Positions 1 to 13,251 of a stretch of 64,000 nucleotides of DNA are shown here, piece by piece. Below the pieces are notes generated by a model. It ran no database searches. It saw only the letters and a program-made list of their open reading frames with translations, and was not told the DNA's origin. How positions within the stretch are numbered: the stretch's first letter is position 1; the number at the start of each line of letters is the position of its first letter. The position numbers were made by a program, and so were the translations under genes. The stretch comes from Pterobdella sp. o SKG-2022 (lineage: Eukaryota; Annelida; Clitellata; Hirudinida; Piscicolidae), in NCBI GenBank assembly GCA_964035795.1, contig OZ038320.1:26481705-26545704 (forward strand), read 5' to 3'.

Positions 1-3000
1 AAGGTGATAAGAAAAACAATCGTCAAACCAAAGACCATCAGTGAAGAAAAGAAAGTGGTTGAACCGAAGAAGGGTGATGAAAAGGTTCAAGATAAACCAA
101 CACCTGTAATGGATACAAGTAACATGGTTTTGGTTGAGAAACTCATACCTCAGATTGATACGAAAGATTTCGAGAAAGTAGAAACGAGTGTCGATGGAGG
201 AAGTGTTTTGAAAAAAACGTTTGTCAAACCTGGCAAGAAGAACGTGGTGGTAGAAAAGACTGTCGAAACATCACCTGAAGCTGCCAGTTTGTCCGAAGAT
301 AACATCGAAGTTACAACACAAGTGAGAGAAATCAAAGAACAATTACCAGATGGTTCGATTGTTTATCGAGAACAAGAGAAAACGATTATCAGACCAAAAA
401 TACAAAAACCACAAGACAAAAAGGCGCAACAAGATCGATTCATATCGGAATTTATTCAAAGCGATTTGCCTTCTTACAATATCGAAGATGCTAAAACTGA
501 AACCCAAAAATTGAAAGACGGTGGTTTGGTATTTAAGAAAATATTCAAGAAAAAACCAGGCGTCAATTCGAACGAAGCCGATGTGGTAGAAGAAATCGTT
601 GAAACTACAGCCGGTGTTGATGAAACTAGTGTGGATGTTATTGTTGAAACGATCACCGATGAAGTTCAAGAGAAAGTTAAAGGCGGCAAGACTATAACTA
701 AGGTGATAAGAAAAACAATCGTCAAACCAAAGACCATCAGTGAAGAAAAGAAAGTGGTTGAACCGAAGAAGGGTGATGAAAAGGTTCAAGATAAACCAAC
801 ACCTGTAATGGATACAAGTACCATGGTTTTGGTTGAGAAACTCATACCTCAGATTGATACGAAAGATTTCGAGAAAGTAGAAACGAGTGTCGATGGAGGA
901 AGTGTTTTGAAAAAAACGTTTGTCAAACCTGGCAAGAAGAACGTGGTGGTAGAAAAGACTGTCGAAACATCACCTGAAGCTGCCAGTTTGTCCGAAGATA
1001 ACATCGAAGTTACAACACAAGTGAGAGAAATCAAAGAACAATTACCAGATGGTTCGATTGTTTATCGAGAACAAGAGAAAACGATTATCAGACCAAAAAT
1101 ACAAAAACCACAAGACAAAAAGGCGCAACAAGATCGATTCATATCGGAATTTATTCAAAGCGATTTGCCTTCTTACAATATCGAAGATGCTAAAACTGAA
1201 ACCCAAAAATTGAAAGACGGTGGTTTGGTATTTAAGAAAATATTCAAGAAAAAACCAGGCGTCAATTCGAACGAAGCCGATGTGGTAGAAGAAATCGTTG
1301 AAACTACAGCCGGTGTTGATGAAACTAGTGTGGATGTTATTGTTGAAACGATCACCGATGAAGTTCAAGAGAAAGTTAAAGGCGGCAAGACTATAACTAA
1401 GGTGATAAGAAAAACAATCGTCAAACCAAAGACCATCAGTGAAGAAAAGAAAGTGGTTGAACCGAAGAAGGGTGATGAAAAGGTTCAAGATAAACCAACA
1501 CCTGTAATGGATACAAGTACCATGGTTTTGGTTGAGAAACTCATACCTCAGATTGATACGAAAGATTTCGAGAAAGTAGAAACGAGTGTCGATGGAGGAA
1601 GTGTTTTGAAAAAAACGTTTGTCAAACCTGGCAAGAAGAACGTGGTGGTAGAAAAGACTGTCGAAACATCACCTGAAGCTGCCAGTTTGTCCGAAGATAA
1701 CATCGAAGTTACAACACAAGTGAGAGAAATCAAAGAACAATTACCAGATGGTTCGATTGTTTATCGAGAACAAGAGAAAACGATTATCAGACCAAAAATA
1801 CAAAAACCACAAGACAAAAAGGCGCAACAAGATCGATTCATATCGGAATTTATTCAAAGCGATTTGCCTTCTTACAATATCGAAGATGCTAAAACTGAAA
1901 CCCAAAAATTGAAAGACGGTGGTTTGGTATTTAAGAAAATATTCAAGAAAAAACCAGGCGTCAATTCGAACGAAGCCGATGTGGTAGAAGAAATCGTTGA
2001 AACTACAGCCGGTGTTGATGAAACTAGTGTGGATGTTATTGTTGAAACGATCACCGATGAAGTTCAAGAGAAAGTTAAAGGCGGCAAGACTATAACTAAG
2101 GTGATAAGAAAAACAATCGTCAAACCAAAGACCATCAGTGAAGAAAAGAAAGTGGTTGAACCGAAGAAGGGTGATGAAAAGGTTCAAGATAAACCAACAC
2201 CTGTAATGGATACAAGTACCATGGTTTTGGTTGAGAAACTCATACCTCAGATTGATACGAAAGATTTCGAGAAAGTAGAAACGAGTGTCGATGGAGGAAG
2301 TGTTTTGAAAAAAACGTTTGTCAAACCTGGCAAGAAGAACGTGGTGGTAGAAAAGACTGTCGAAACATCACCTGAAGCTGCCAGTTTGTCCGAAGATAAC
2401 ATCGAAGTTACAACACATGTGAGAGAAATCAAAGAACAATTACCAGATGGTTCGATTGTTTATCGAGAACAAGAGAAAACGATTATCAGACCAAAAATAC
2501 AAAAACCACAAGACAAAAAGGCGCAACAAGATCGATTCATATCGGAATTTATTCAAAGCGATTTGCCTTCTTACAATATCGAAGATGCTAAAACTGAAAC
2601 CCAAAAATTGAAAGACGGTGGTTTGGTATTTAAGAAAATATTCAAGAAAAAACCAGGCGTCAATTCGAACGAAGCCGATGTGCTAGAAGAAATCGTTGAA
2701 ACTACAGCCGGTGTTGATGAAACTAGTGTGGATGTTATTGTTGAAACGATCACCGATGAAGTTCAAGAGAAAGTTAAAGGCGGCAAGACTATAACTAAGG
2801 TGATAAGAAAAACAATCGTCAAACCAAAGACCATCAGTGAAGAAAAGAAAGTGGTTGAACCGAAGAAGGGTGATGAAAAGGTTCAAGATAAACCAACACC
2901 TGTAATGGATACAAGTACCATGGTTTTGGTTGAGAAACTCATACCTCAGATTGATACGAAAGATTTCGAGAAAGTAGAAACGAGTGTCGATGGAGGAAGT

Positions 3001-6000
3001 GTTTTGAAAAAAACGTTTGTCAAACCTGGCAAGAAGAACGTGGTGGTAGAAAAGACTGTCGAAACATCACCTGAAGCTGCCAGTTTGTCCGAAGATAACA
3101 TCGAAGTTACAACACAAGTGAGAGAAATCAAAGAACAATTACCAGATGGTTCGATTGTTTATCGAGAACAAGAGAAAACGATTATCAGACCAAAAATACA
3201 AAAACCACAAGACAAAAAGGCGCAACAAGATCGATTCATATCGGAATTTATTCAAAGCGATTTGCCTTCTTACAATATCGAAGATGCTAAAACTGAAACC
3301 CAAAAATTGAAAGACGGTGGTTTGGTATTTAAGAAAATATTCAAGAAAAAACCAGGCGTCAATTCGAACGAAGCCGATGTGGTAGAAGAAATCGTTGAAA
3401 CTACAGCCGGTGTTGATGAAACTAGTGTGGATGTTATTGTTGAAACGATCACCGATGAAGTTCAAGAGAAAGTTAAAGGCGGCAAGACTATAACTAAGGT
3501 GATAAGAAAAACAATCGTCAAACCAAAGACCATCAGTGAAGAAAAGAAAGTGGTTGAACCGAAGAAGGGTGATGAAAAGGTTCAAGATAAACCAACACCT
3601 GTAATGGATACAAGTACCATGGTTTTGGTTGAGAAACTCATACCTCAGATTGATACGAAAGATTTCGAGAAAGTAGAAACGAGTGTCGATGGAGGAAGTG
3701 TTTTGAAAAAAACGTTTGTCAAACCTGGCAAGAAGAACGTGGTGGTAGAAAAGACTGTCGAAACATCACCTGAAGCTGCCAGTTTGTCCGAAGATAACAT
3801 CGAAGTTACAACACATGTGAGAGAAATCAAAGAACAATTACCAGATGGTTCGATTGTTTATCGAGAACAAGAGAAAACGATTATCAGACCAAAAATACAA
3901 AAACCACAAGACAAAAAGGCGCAACAAGATCGATTCATATCGGAATTTATTCAAAGCGATTTGCCTTCTTACAATATCGAAGATGCTAAAACTGAAACCC
4001 AAAAATTGAAAGACGGTGGTTTGGTATTTAAGAAAATATTCAAGAAAAAACCAGGCGTCAATTCGAACGAAGCCGATGTGCTAGAAGAAATCGTTGAAAC
4101 TACAGCCGGTGTTGATGAAACTAGTGTGGATGTTATTGCTGAAACGATCACCGAAGAAGTTCAAGAGAAAGTTAAAGGCGGCAAGACTATAACTAAGGTG
4201 ATAAGAAAAACAATCGTCAAACCAAAGACCATCAGTGAAGAAAAGAAAGTGGTTGAACCGAAGAAGGGTGATGAAAAGGTTCAAGATAAACCAACACCTG
4301 TAATGGATACAAGTACCAAGGTTTTGGTTGAGAAACTCATACCTCAAATTGATACGAAAGATTTCGAGAAAGTAGAAACGAGTGTCGATGGAGGAAGTGT
4401 TTTGAGAAAAACGTTTGTCAAACCTGGCAAGAAGAACGTGGTGGTAGAAAAGACTGTCGAAACATCACCTGAAGCTGCCAGTTTGTCCGAAGATAACATC
4501 GAAGTTACAACACATGTGAGAGAAATCAAAGAACAATTACCAGATGGTTCGATTGTTTATCGAGAACAAGAGAAAACGATTATCAGACCAAAAATACAAA
4601 AACCACAAGACAAAAAGGCGCAACAAGATCGATTCATATCGGAATTTATTCAAAGCGATTTGCCTTCTTACAATATCGAAGATGCTAAAACTGAAACCCA
4701 AAAATTGAAAGACGGTGGTTTGGTATTTAAGAAAATATTCAAGAAAAAACCAGGCGTCAATTCGAACGAAGCCGATGTGCTAGAAGAAATCGTTGAAACT
4801 ACAGCCGGTGTTGATGAAACTAGTGTGGATGTTATTGTTGAAACGATCACCGATGAAGTTCAAGAGAAAGTTAAAGGCGGCAAGACTATAACTAAGGTGA
4901 TAAGAAAAACAATCGTCAAACCAAAGACCATCAGTGAAGAAAAGAAAGTGGTTGAACCGAAGAAGGGTGATGAAAAGGTTCAAGATAAACCAACACCTGT
5001 AATGGATACAAGTACCATGGTTTTGGTTGAGAAACTCATACCTCAGATTGATACGAAAGATTTCGAGAAAGTAGAAACGAGTGTCGATGGAGGAAGTGTT
5101 TTGAAAAAAACGTTTGTCAAACCTGGCAAGAAGAACGTGGTGGTAGAAAAGACGGTCGAAACATCACCTGAAGCTGCCAGTTTGTCCGAAGATAACATCG
5201 AAGTTACAACACAAGTGAGAGAAATCAAAGAACAATTACCAGATGGTTCGATTGTTTATCGAGAACAAGAGAAAACGATTATCAGACCAAAAATACAAAA
5301 ACCACAAGACAAAAAGGCGCAACAAGATCGATTCATATCGGAATTTATTCAAAGCGATTTGCCTTCTTACAATATCGAAGATGCTAAAACTGAAACCCAA
5401 AAATTGAAAGACGGTGGTTTGGTATTTAAGAAAATATTCAAGAAAAAACCAGGCGTCAATTCGAACGAAGCCGATGTGCTAGAAGAAATCGTTGAAACTA
5501 CAGCCGGTGTTGATGAAACTAGTGTGGATGTTATTGCTGAAACGATCACCGAAGAAGTTCAAGAGAAAGTTAAAGGCGGCAAGACTATAACTAAGGTGAT
5601 AAGAAAAACAATCGTCAAACCAAAGACCATCAGTGAAGAAAAGAAAGTGGTTGAACCGAAGAAGGGTGATGAAAAGGTTCAAGATAAACCAACACCTGTA
5701 ATGGATACAAGTACCAAGGTTTTGGTTGAGAAACTCATACCTCAAATTGATACGAAAGATTTCGAGAAAGTAGAAACGAGTGTCGATGGAGGAAGTGTTT
5801 TGAGAAAAACGTTTGTCAAACCTGGCAAGAAGAACGTGGTGGTAGAAAAGACGGTCGAAACATCACCTGAAGCTGCCAGTTTGTCCGAAGATAACATCGA
5901 AGTTACAACACAAGTGAGAGAAATCAAAGAACAATTACCAGATGGTTCGATTGTTTATCGAGAACAAGAGAAAACGATTATCAGACCAAAAATACAAAAA

Positions 6001-9000
6001 CCACAAGACAAAAAGGCGCAACAAGATCGATTCATATCGGAATTTATTCAAAGCGATTTGCCTTCTTACAATATCGAAGATGCTAAAACTGAAACCCAAA
6101 AATTGAAAGACGGTGGTTTGGTATTTAAGAAAATATTCAAGAAAAAACCAGGCGTCAATTCGAACGAAGCCGATGTGCTAGAAGAAATCGTTGAAACTAC
6201 AGCCGGTGTTGATGAAACTAGTGTGGATGTTATTGCTGAAACGATCACCGAAGAAGTTCAAGAGAAAGTTAAAGGCGGCAAGACTATAACTAAGGTGATA
6301 AGAAAAACAATCGTCAAACCAAAGACCATCAGTGAAGAAAAGAAAGTGGTTGAACCGAAGAAGGGTGATGAAAAGGTTCAAGATAAACCAACACCTGTAA
6401 TGGATACAAGTAACATGGTTTTGGTTGAGAAACTCATACCTCAGATTGATACGAAAGATTTCGAGAAAGTAGAAACGAGTGTCGATGGAGGAAGTGTTTT
6501 GAAAAAAACGTTTGTCAAACCTGGCAAGAAGAACGTGGTGGTAGAAAAGACGGTCGAAACATCACCTGAAGCTGCCAGTTTGTCCGAAGATAACATCGAA
6601 GTTACAACACAAGTGAGAGAAATCAAAGAACAATTACCAGATGGTTCGATTGTTTATCGAGAACAAGAGAAAACGATTATCAGACCAAAAATACAAAAAC
6701 CACAAGACAAAAAGGCGCAACAAGATCGATTCATATCGGAATTTATTCAAAGCGATTTGCCTTCTTACAATATCGAAGATGCTAAAACTGAAACCCAAAA
6801 ATTGAAAGACGGTGGTTTGGTATTTAAGAAAATATTCAAGAAAAAACCAGGCGTCAATTCGAACGAAGCCGATGTGCTAGAAGAAATCGTTGAAACTACA
6901 GCCGGTGTTGATGAAACTAGTGTGGATGTTATTGCTGAAACGATCACCGAAGAAGTTCAAGAGAAAGTTAAAGGCGGCAAGACTATAACTAAGGTGATAA
7001 GAAAAACAATCGTCAAACCAAAGACCATCAGTGAAGAAAAGAAAGTGGTTGAACCGAAGAAGGGTGATGAAAAGGTTCAAGATAAACCAACACCTGTAAT
7101 GGATACAAGTACCAAGGTTTTGGTTGAGAAACTCATACCTCAAATTGATACGAAAGATTTCGAGAAAGTAGAAACGAGTGTCGATGGAGGAAGTGTTTTG
7201 AGAAAAACGTTTGTCAAACCTGGCAAGAAGAACGTGGTGGTAGAAAAGACGGTCGAAACATCACCTGAAGCTGCCAGTTTGTCCGAAGATAACATCGAAG
7301 TTACAACACAAGTGAGAGAAATCAAAGAACAATTACCAGATGGTTCGATTGTTTATCGAGAACAAGAGAAAACGATTATCAGACCAAAAATACAAAAACC
7401 ACAAGACAAAAAGGCGCAACAAGATCGATTCATATCGGAATTTATTCAAAGCGATTTGCCTTCTTACAATATCGAAGATGCTAAAACTGAAACCCAAAAA
7501 TTGAAAGACGGTGGTTTGGTATTTAAGAAAATATTCAAGAAAAAACCAGGCGTCAATTCGAACGAAGCCGATGTGCTAGAAGAAATCGTTGAAACTACAG
7601 CCGGTGTTGATGAAACTAGTGTGGATGTTATTGCTGAAACGATCACCGAAGAAGTTCAAGAGAAAGTTAAAGGCGGCAAGACTATAACTAAGGTGATAAG
7701 AAAAACAATCGTCAAACCAAAGACCATCAGTGAAGAAAAAAAAGTGGTTGAACCGAAGAAGGGTGATGAAAAGGTTCAAGATAAACCAACACCTGTAATG
7801 GATACAAGTACCAAGGTTTTGGTTGAGAAACTCATACCTCAAATTGATACGAAAGATTTCGAGAAAGTAGAAACGAGTGTCGATGGAGGAAGTGTTTTGA
7901 GAAAAACGTTTGTCAAACCTGGCAAGAAGAACGTGGTGGTAGAAAAGACGGTCGAAACATCACCTGAAGCTGCCAGTTTGTCCGAAGATAACATCGAAGT
8001 TACAACACAAGTGAGAGAAATCAAAGAACAATTACCAGATGGTTCGATTGTTTATCGAGAACAAGAGAAAACGATTATCAGACCAAAAATACAAAAACCA
8101 CAAGACAAAAAGGCGCAACAAGATCGATTCATATCGGAATTTATTCAAAGCGATTTGCCTTCTTACAATATCGAAGATGCTAAAACTGAAACCCAAAAAT
8201 TGAAAGACGGTGGTTTGGTATTTAAGAAAATATTCAAGAAAAAACCAGGCGTCAATTCGAACGAAGCCGATGTGCTAGAAGAAATCGTTGAAACTACAGC
8301 CGGTGTTGATGAAACTAGTGTGGATGTTATTGCTGAAACGATCACCGAAGAAGTTCAAGAGAAAGTTAAAGGCGGCAAGACTATAACTAAGGTGATAAGA
8401 AAAACAATCGTCAAACCAAAGACCATCAGTGAAGAAAAAAAAGTGGTTGAACCGAAGAAGGGTGATGAAAAGGTTCAAGATAAACCAACACCTGTAATGG
8501 ATACAAGTACCAAGGTTTTGGTTGAGAAACTCATACCTCAAATTGATACGAAAGATTTCGAGAAAGTAGAAACGAGTGTCGATGGAGGAAGTGTTTTGAG
8601 AAAAACGTTTGTCAAACCTGGCAAGAAGAACGTGGTGGTAGAAAAGACGGTCGAAACATCACCTGAAGCTGCCAGTTTGTCCGAAGATAACATCGAAGTT
8701 ACAACACAAGTGAGAGAAATCAAAGAACAATTACCAGATGGTTCGATTGTTTATCGAGAACAAGAGAAAACGATTATCAGACCAAAAATACAAAAACCAC
8801 AAGACAAAAAGGCGCAACAAGATCGATTCATATCGGAATTTATTCAAAGCGATTTGCCTTCTTACAATATCGAAGATGCTAAAACTGAAACCCAAAAATT
8901 GAAAGACGGTGGTTTGGTATTTAAGAAAATATTCAAGAAAAAACCAGGCGTCAATTCGAACGAAGCCGATGTGCTAGAAGAAATCGTTGAAACTACAGCC

Positions 9001-10866
9001 GGTGTTGATGAAACTAGTGTGGATGTTATTGCTGAAACGATCACCGAAGAAGTTCAAGAGAAAGTTAAAGGCGGCAAGACTATAACTAAGGTGATAAGAA
9101 AAACAATCGTCAAACCAAAGACCATCAGTGAAGAAAAAAAAGTGGTTGAACCGAAGAAGGGTGATGAAAAGGTTCAAGATAAACCAACACCTGTAATGGA
9201 TACAAGTACCAAGGTTTTGGTTGAGAAACTCATACCTCAAATTGATACGAAAGATTCCGAGAAAGTAGAAACGAGTGTCGATGGAGGAAGTGTTTTGAAA
9301 AAAACGTTTGTCAAACCTGGCAAGAAGAACGTGGTGGTAGAAAAGACGGTCGAAACATCACCTGAAGCTGCCAGTTTGTCCGAAGATAACATCGAAGTTA
9401 CAACACAAGTGAGAGAAATCAAAGAACAATTACCAGATGGTTCGATTGTTTATCGAGAACAAGAGAAAACGATTATCAGACCAAAAATACAAAAACCACA
9501 AGACAAAAAGGCGCAACAAGATCGATTCATATCGGAATTTATTCAAAGCGATTTGCCTTCTTACAATATCGAAGATGCTAAAACTGAAACCCAAAAATTG
9601 AAAGACGGTGGTTTGGTATTTAAGAAAATATTCAAGAAAAAACCAGGCGTCAATTCGAACGAAGCCGATGTGCTAGAAGAAATCGTTGAAACTACAGCCG
9701 GTGTTGATGAAACTAGTGTGGATGTTATTGCTGAAACGATCACCGAAGAAGTTCAAGAGAAAGTTAAAGGCGGCAAGACTATAACTAAGGTGATAAGAAA
9801 AACAATCGTCAAACCAAAGACCATCAGTGAAGAAAAGAAAGTGGTTGAACCGAAGAAGGGTGATGAAAAGGTTCAAGATAAACCAACACCTGTAATGGAT
9901 ACAAGTACCAAGGTTTTGGTTGAGAAACTCATACCTCAAATTGATACGAAAGATTTCGAGAAAGTAGAAACGAGTGTCGATGGAGGAAGTGTTTTGAGAA
10001 AAACGTTTGTCAAACCTGGCAAGAAGAACGTGGTGGTAGAAAAGACGGTCGAAACATCACCTGAAGCTGCCAGTTTGTCCGAAGATAACATCGAAGTTAC
10101 AACACAAGTGAGAGAAATCAAAGAACAATTACCAGATGGTTCGATTGTTTATCGAGAACAAGAGAAAACGATTATCAGACCAAAAATACAAAAACCACAA
10201 GACAAAAAGGCGCAACAAGATCGATTCATATCGGAATTTATTCAAAGCGATTTGCCTTCTTACAATATCGAAGATGCTAAAACTGAAACCCAAAAATTGA
10301 AAGACGGTGGTTTGGTATTTAAGAAAATATTCAAGAAAAAACCAGGCGTCAATTCGAACGAAGCCGATGTGCTAGAAGAAATCGTTGAAACTACAGCCGG
10401 TGTTGATGAAACTAGTGTGGATGTTATTGCTGAAACGATCACCGAAGAAGTTCAAGAGAAAGTTAAAGGCGGCAAGACTATAACTAAGGTGATAAGAAAA
10501 ACAATCGTCAAACCAAAGACCATCAGTGAAGAAAAGAAAGTGGTTGAACCGAAGAAGGGTGATGAAAAGGTTCAAGATAAACCAACACCTGTAATGGATA
10601 CAAGTACCAAGGTTTTGGTTGAGAAACTCATACCTCAAATTGATACGAAAGATTTCGAGAAAGTAGAAACGAGTGTCGATGGAGGAAGTGTTTTGAGAAA
10701 AACGTTTGTCAAACCTGGCAAGAAGAACGTGGTGGTAGAAAAGACGGTCGAAACATCACCTGAAGCTGCCAATTTGTCCGAAGATAACATCGAAGTTACA
10801 ACACAAGTGAGAGAAATCAAAGAACAATTACCAGATGGTTCGATTGTTTATCGAGAACAAGAGAAA
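1..10866 (+). repeat. Coding tandem array, 15 full 699-bp units plus a 381-bp partial unit
   Basis: Units begin at 1, 700, 1399, 2098 and so on every 699 bp to 10486; the last stops at 10866, where the sequence leaves the consensus after 'gagaaac'. Units differ at only a few sites: N/T-M versus T-K near residue 40, K versus R after SVL, Q versus H after TT, VVEE versus VLEE, VETITDE versus AETITEE. Synonymous gactgtc (units 1-7) changes to gacggtc (from unit 8). Each unit itself contains four degenerate sub-repeats of about 58 residues, centred on DGGSVLKK, LPDGSIVY, KDGGLVFKK and KGGKTITKV. Confidence 0.97.
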
Positions 10867-13251
10867 CTTTTCATCGGTCCTAAAACTAATACACCTTTCA
10901 ACCCTCAAAGTCAAGTAAGTTCCTTAATATCTGAGTTCAAATCTTCTAATTTATCATGTTTCGACGAATCTCAACTACAAACAAAGTCTGAAACACTCTC
11001 TTCTGGTAATCTTCAAATTACCAATCTCTATCCCAAAGTTTCTTCTAAAGTTGAACCCGATGAAGAAGAGTACTATTATTTTGAAGAAATAATTGAAATT
11101 TCTTATACAATAACATTTGAGTATCATGATTCTATCTCAGCTTTTGTTAGTCAAAAGCCTTCCACTTATGTTCTTGCCGATGGGAGCGTGGTTCCCATAC
11201 TACAAAGGATAACTTTCATCACCCCTCTCCTCGATTCAACTAATCAATCACAGCCCCAAGTCAATCCTTCGCACTCCGAACTTTCTGTCATCATGAAAAA
11301 TGCTAATTTCAACAATAATTCTTTGCTGTTCCCTCATATTGCTTCTGATCAATCCTCTTTCTCGACTTTTACTGATCAAAATAGCCTCTGTACCAATAAT
11401 CATTCAGTTTCCCCATCAAATGACGAGTTTGAATTAGGAGAAAAATGGAGTGTTATCAATAAAGTTAATATTTCAAATCATCAAAACAAACATTTTCGCA
11501 ACGTTATGCATCGTACAGTTGATGAACACGGTGAAATCGTCGAGCAGTTAATATCTGAAGAGTACCTTTCTGACCAATCCTTATCATCCAGTACTCATTC
11601 CAGTCTTGAAAATCTCATTTTGAGCGACGAAGTGGAACAACCTGATGGAGACTTCCAAGCACTCACAGTTTTCACTCATACCCTCGAAGATGACCCCGTG
11701 TATGAAACAGAAACATCAGAGTACCAAGATGTTTTACCCGATGGCACCTTAGTTAAACGTAGAGTTACTAAAACAAATAAAACGCAATCTGTAGTCAAAA
11801 GAGTTATTCTAGAAGGTTTTGATCAGGACGAACCTTTCTCCGATCTAGGATCTAGCACTTTGGTTCCCATAACAACTTCTGATCAAAGCTTCACACGTTA
11901 TTGCGACCATACCAGTACCGAGCCAGAAGTTAATACTGACGTTCAACTATCGGAAGAGCAGTTGAAAGATGGCACAATTCTCAGAAAGAGAATCACAAAT
12001 ACAAAGACTCAACAACTGACAACTGAAAGATTAGTTGTAGGTGGTTGTGGCTTGTTTTCTGTGGCTGAAGGTGGAGAAGATGACGTCTTGCGCACACTCA
12101 AACAGCTCAGTATCACTAGAACTTCTACAGGTTCGTATCATTTTTTGTTATTCGTGTGCTAACAAGTTGCTTGTTTTTTTGTTATTTTCTGACTTGTTGT
12201 CTCAATTTTGTTATACTAGTCTTATTTGTGATTTTTTAAGCCTAAAATATTTATTTAACTTAAGTTTCTATATTCAAAGTTTATTCAACTTTCACAAATC
12301 TTTTCTCAACTCGATTTCATCATAAAGAGTGATGTATAGATGCGAAGAAATTGATAACTTCCATGGAAACGTAGTAAATATTATATTTTTTAATGAGAAA
12401 AATAAGTAACAACATTTATAATATTTTATTTAAATCTACAAAAAATAAAAGATAAAACTATGAAAATTATTAACTATCATTTTATGTATCTGTCTTGCAA
12501 TAAATAAACGAGTAGGCTGATAGTATAAAATTTAATTATATAAAGTAATAAATGGTTGTTAGACTAAAACAAATTTCGGTTATACCATTTCCAAGTAAAA
12601 TAATATTTCATGTTTTTGATCGTTATTAGAATGCTTTTCAAGCACATGGTGGTACGTATCAATTAGTTGGGGTGCTATTTCTAATGCCTTAATGAATATA
12701 TGCATCGGGCTGAGGGTGATCTTATTGGCAGGTTTTGAATTCTCCTTCAATTTTCCATGTTTTTTCCATCTAGTCATAGCATTTCTTCTCGTTTTTCTCA
12801 TATAGGTTTTATTTTAGTGGCTAGTATTTTTGTAGTTTAGTGAAATATTTGTGAATAAACTTTCAATATCGACGCCGAAATCTTCATCTTGTTGGGCGAG
12901 GGAGTTGCCTTAGCAGTTTGAAAAATTCTTGGTTGCAAACTTGTTGAAATTTTTATAAACCTCGAAAATAGTGTTTTTATGTTGAATAAGTTTTGTTTAG
13001 TTTTAGTGGTCTTGAAGACTTTAACAGTTTCATGCCACTATAATTCGTTATTTGTTTGGTTGTTTGTTTGTTTGGTTGTTTGTTCGTTTGTTTGGTTGTT
13101 TGTTTGTTTGTTTGCTTGTTTGTTTGTTTGTTTGTTTGTTTGTTTGTTTAAGAGAAAACTTGTTTCGTACAATGTAATCACTTAGTTTTTTTTTTCAGAA
13201 AATCTTCCGGCAGCTAACAAAGTAACCCCTAAAAAAGAAGAACGTAAATAA
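1..13251 (+). CDS. 3' part of a giant repeat protein, probably a giant ankyrin (UNC-44/Ank2-like) tail
   Basis: The frame is open from the window edge through 12130, so the N terminus lies outside. Residues 1-3622 are near-identical 233-residue repeats; a non-repeated acidic Ser/Asn-rich tail follows. The tail still carries diverged copies of the same motif (an LPDGT-V-K-RVTKT segment near 11740 and an LKDGT-L-KRITNTKTQ segment near 11970). I infer the exon ends at 12130 (AG before GTTCGT, phase 1) and joins a last exon 13199-13251 after a T-rich acceptor. That exon adds 16 whole codons after the split Glu codon and a TAA; reading on to TAA at 12162 is the alternative. AATAAA lies at 13500. 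The 'L-DG-xx-KK' motif with alternating Glu and Lys is what I recall from giant ankyrin exons in invertebrate neurons, which link membrane proteins to the axonal cytoskeleton. No ankyrin, ZU5 or death domain is visible here, so the name is inference. Confidence 0.6.
12580..12801 (-). CDS. Candidate small ORF, 73 aa, unknown, antisense in the last intron of the repeat gene
   Basis: The ATG-initiated frame has an in-frame stop just upstream. It gives a basic N terminus (MRKTRRNAMTRWKKHGKLK), then an amphipathic stretch with ALEIAPQLIDTYHHVLEK and a hydrophobic end. I do not recognise it. The composition is more protein-like than the surrounding AT-rich noise, but there is no clear promoter or poly(A) signal, so it could be chance. 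Confidence 0.25.
   Translation of the reverse strand: MRKTRRNAMTRWKKHGKLKENSKPANKITLSPMHIFIKALEIAPQLIDTYHHVLEKHSNNDQKHEILFYLEMV
13050..13149. repeat. (TTTG)n microsatellite
   Basis: Tandem TTTG/TTGG units interrupted by TTCG and TTGC, inside the last intron of the giant repeat gene, about 50 bp before its 3' splice site. Confidence 0.9.

Noticed and set aside
150..10820. Antisense ORFs of 60-148 aa repeating every 699 bp
   Set aside because: They are reflections of the coding repeat on the other strand and change or break whenever the sense codons vary.
1..10866. CRISPR-like or satellite array
   Set aside because: Units are directly adjacent without spacers and keep one open reading frame over 12 kb, with mainly coding-compatible variation.
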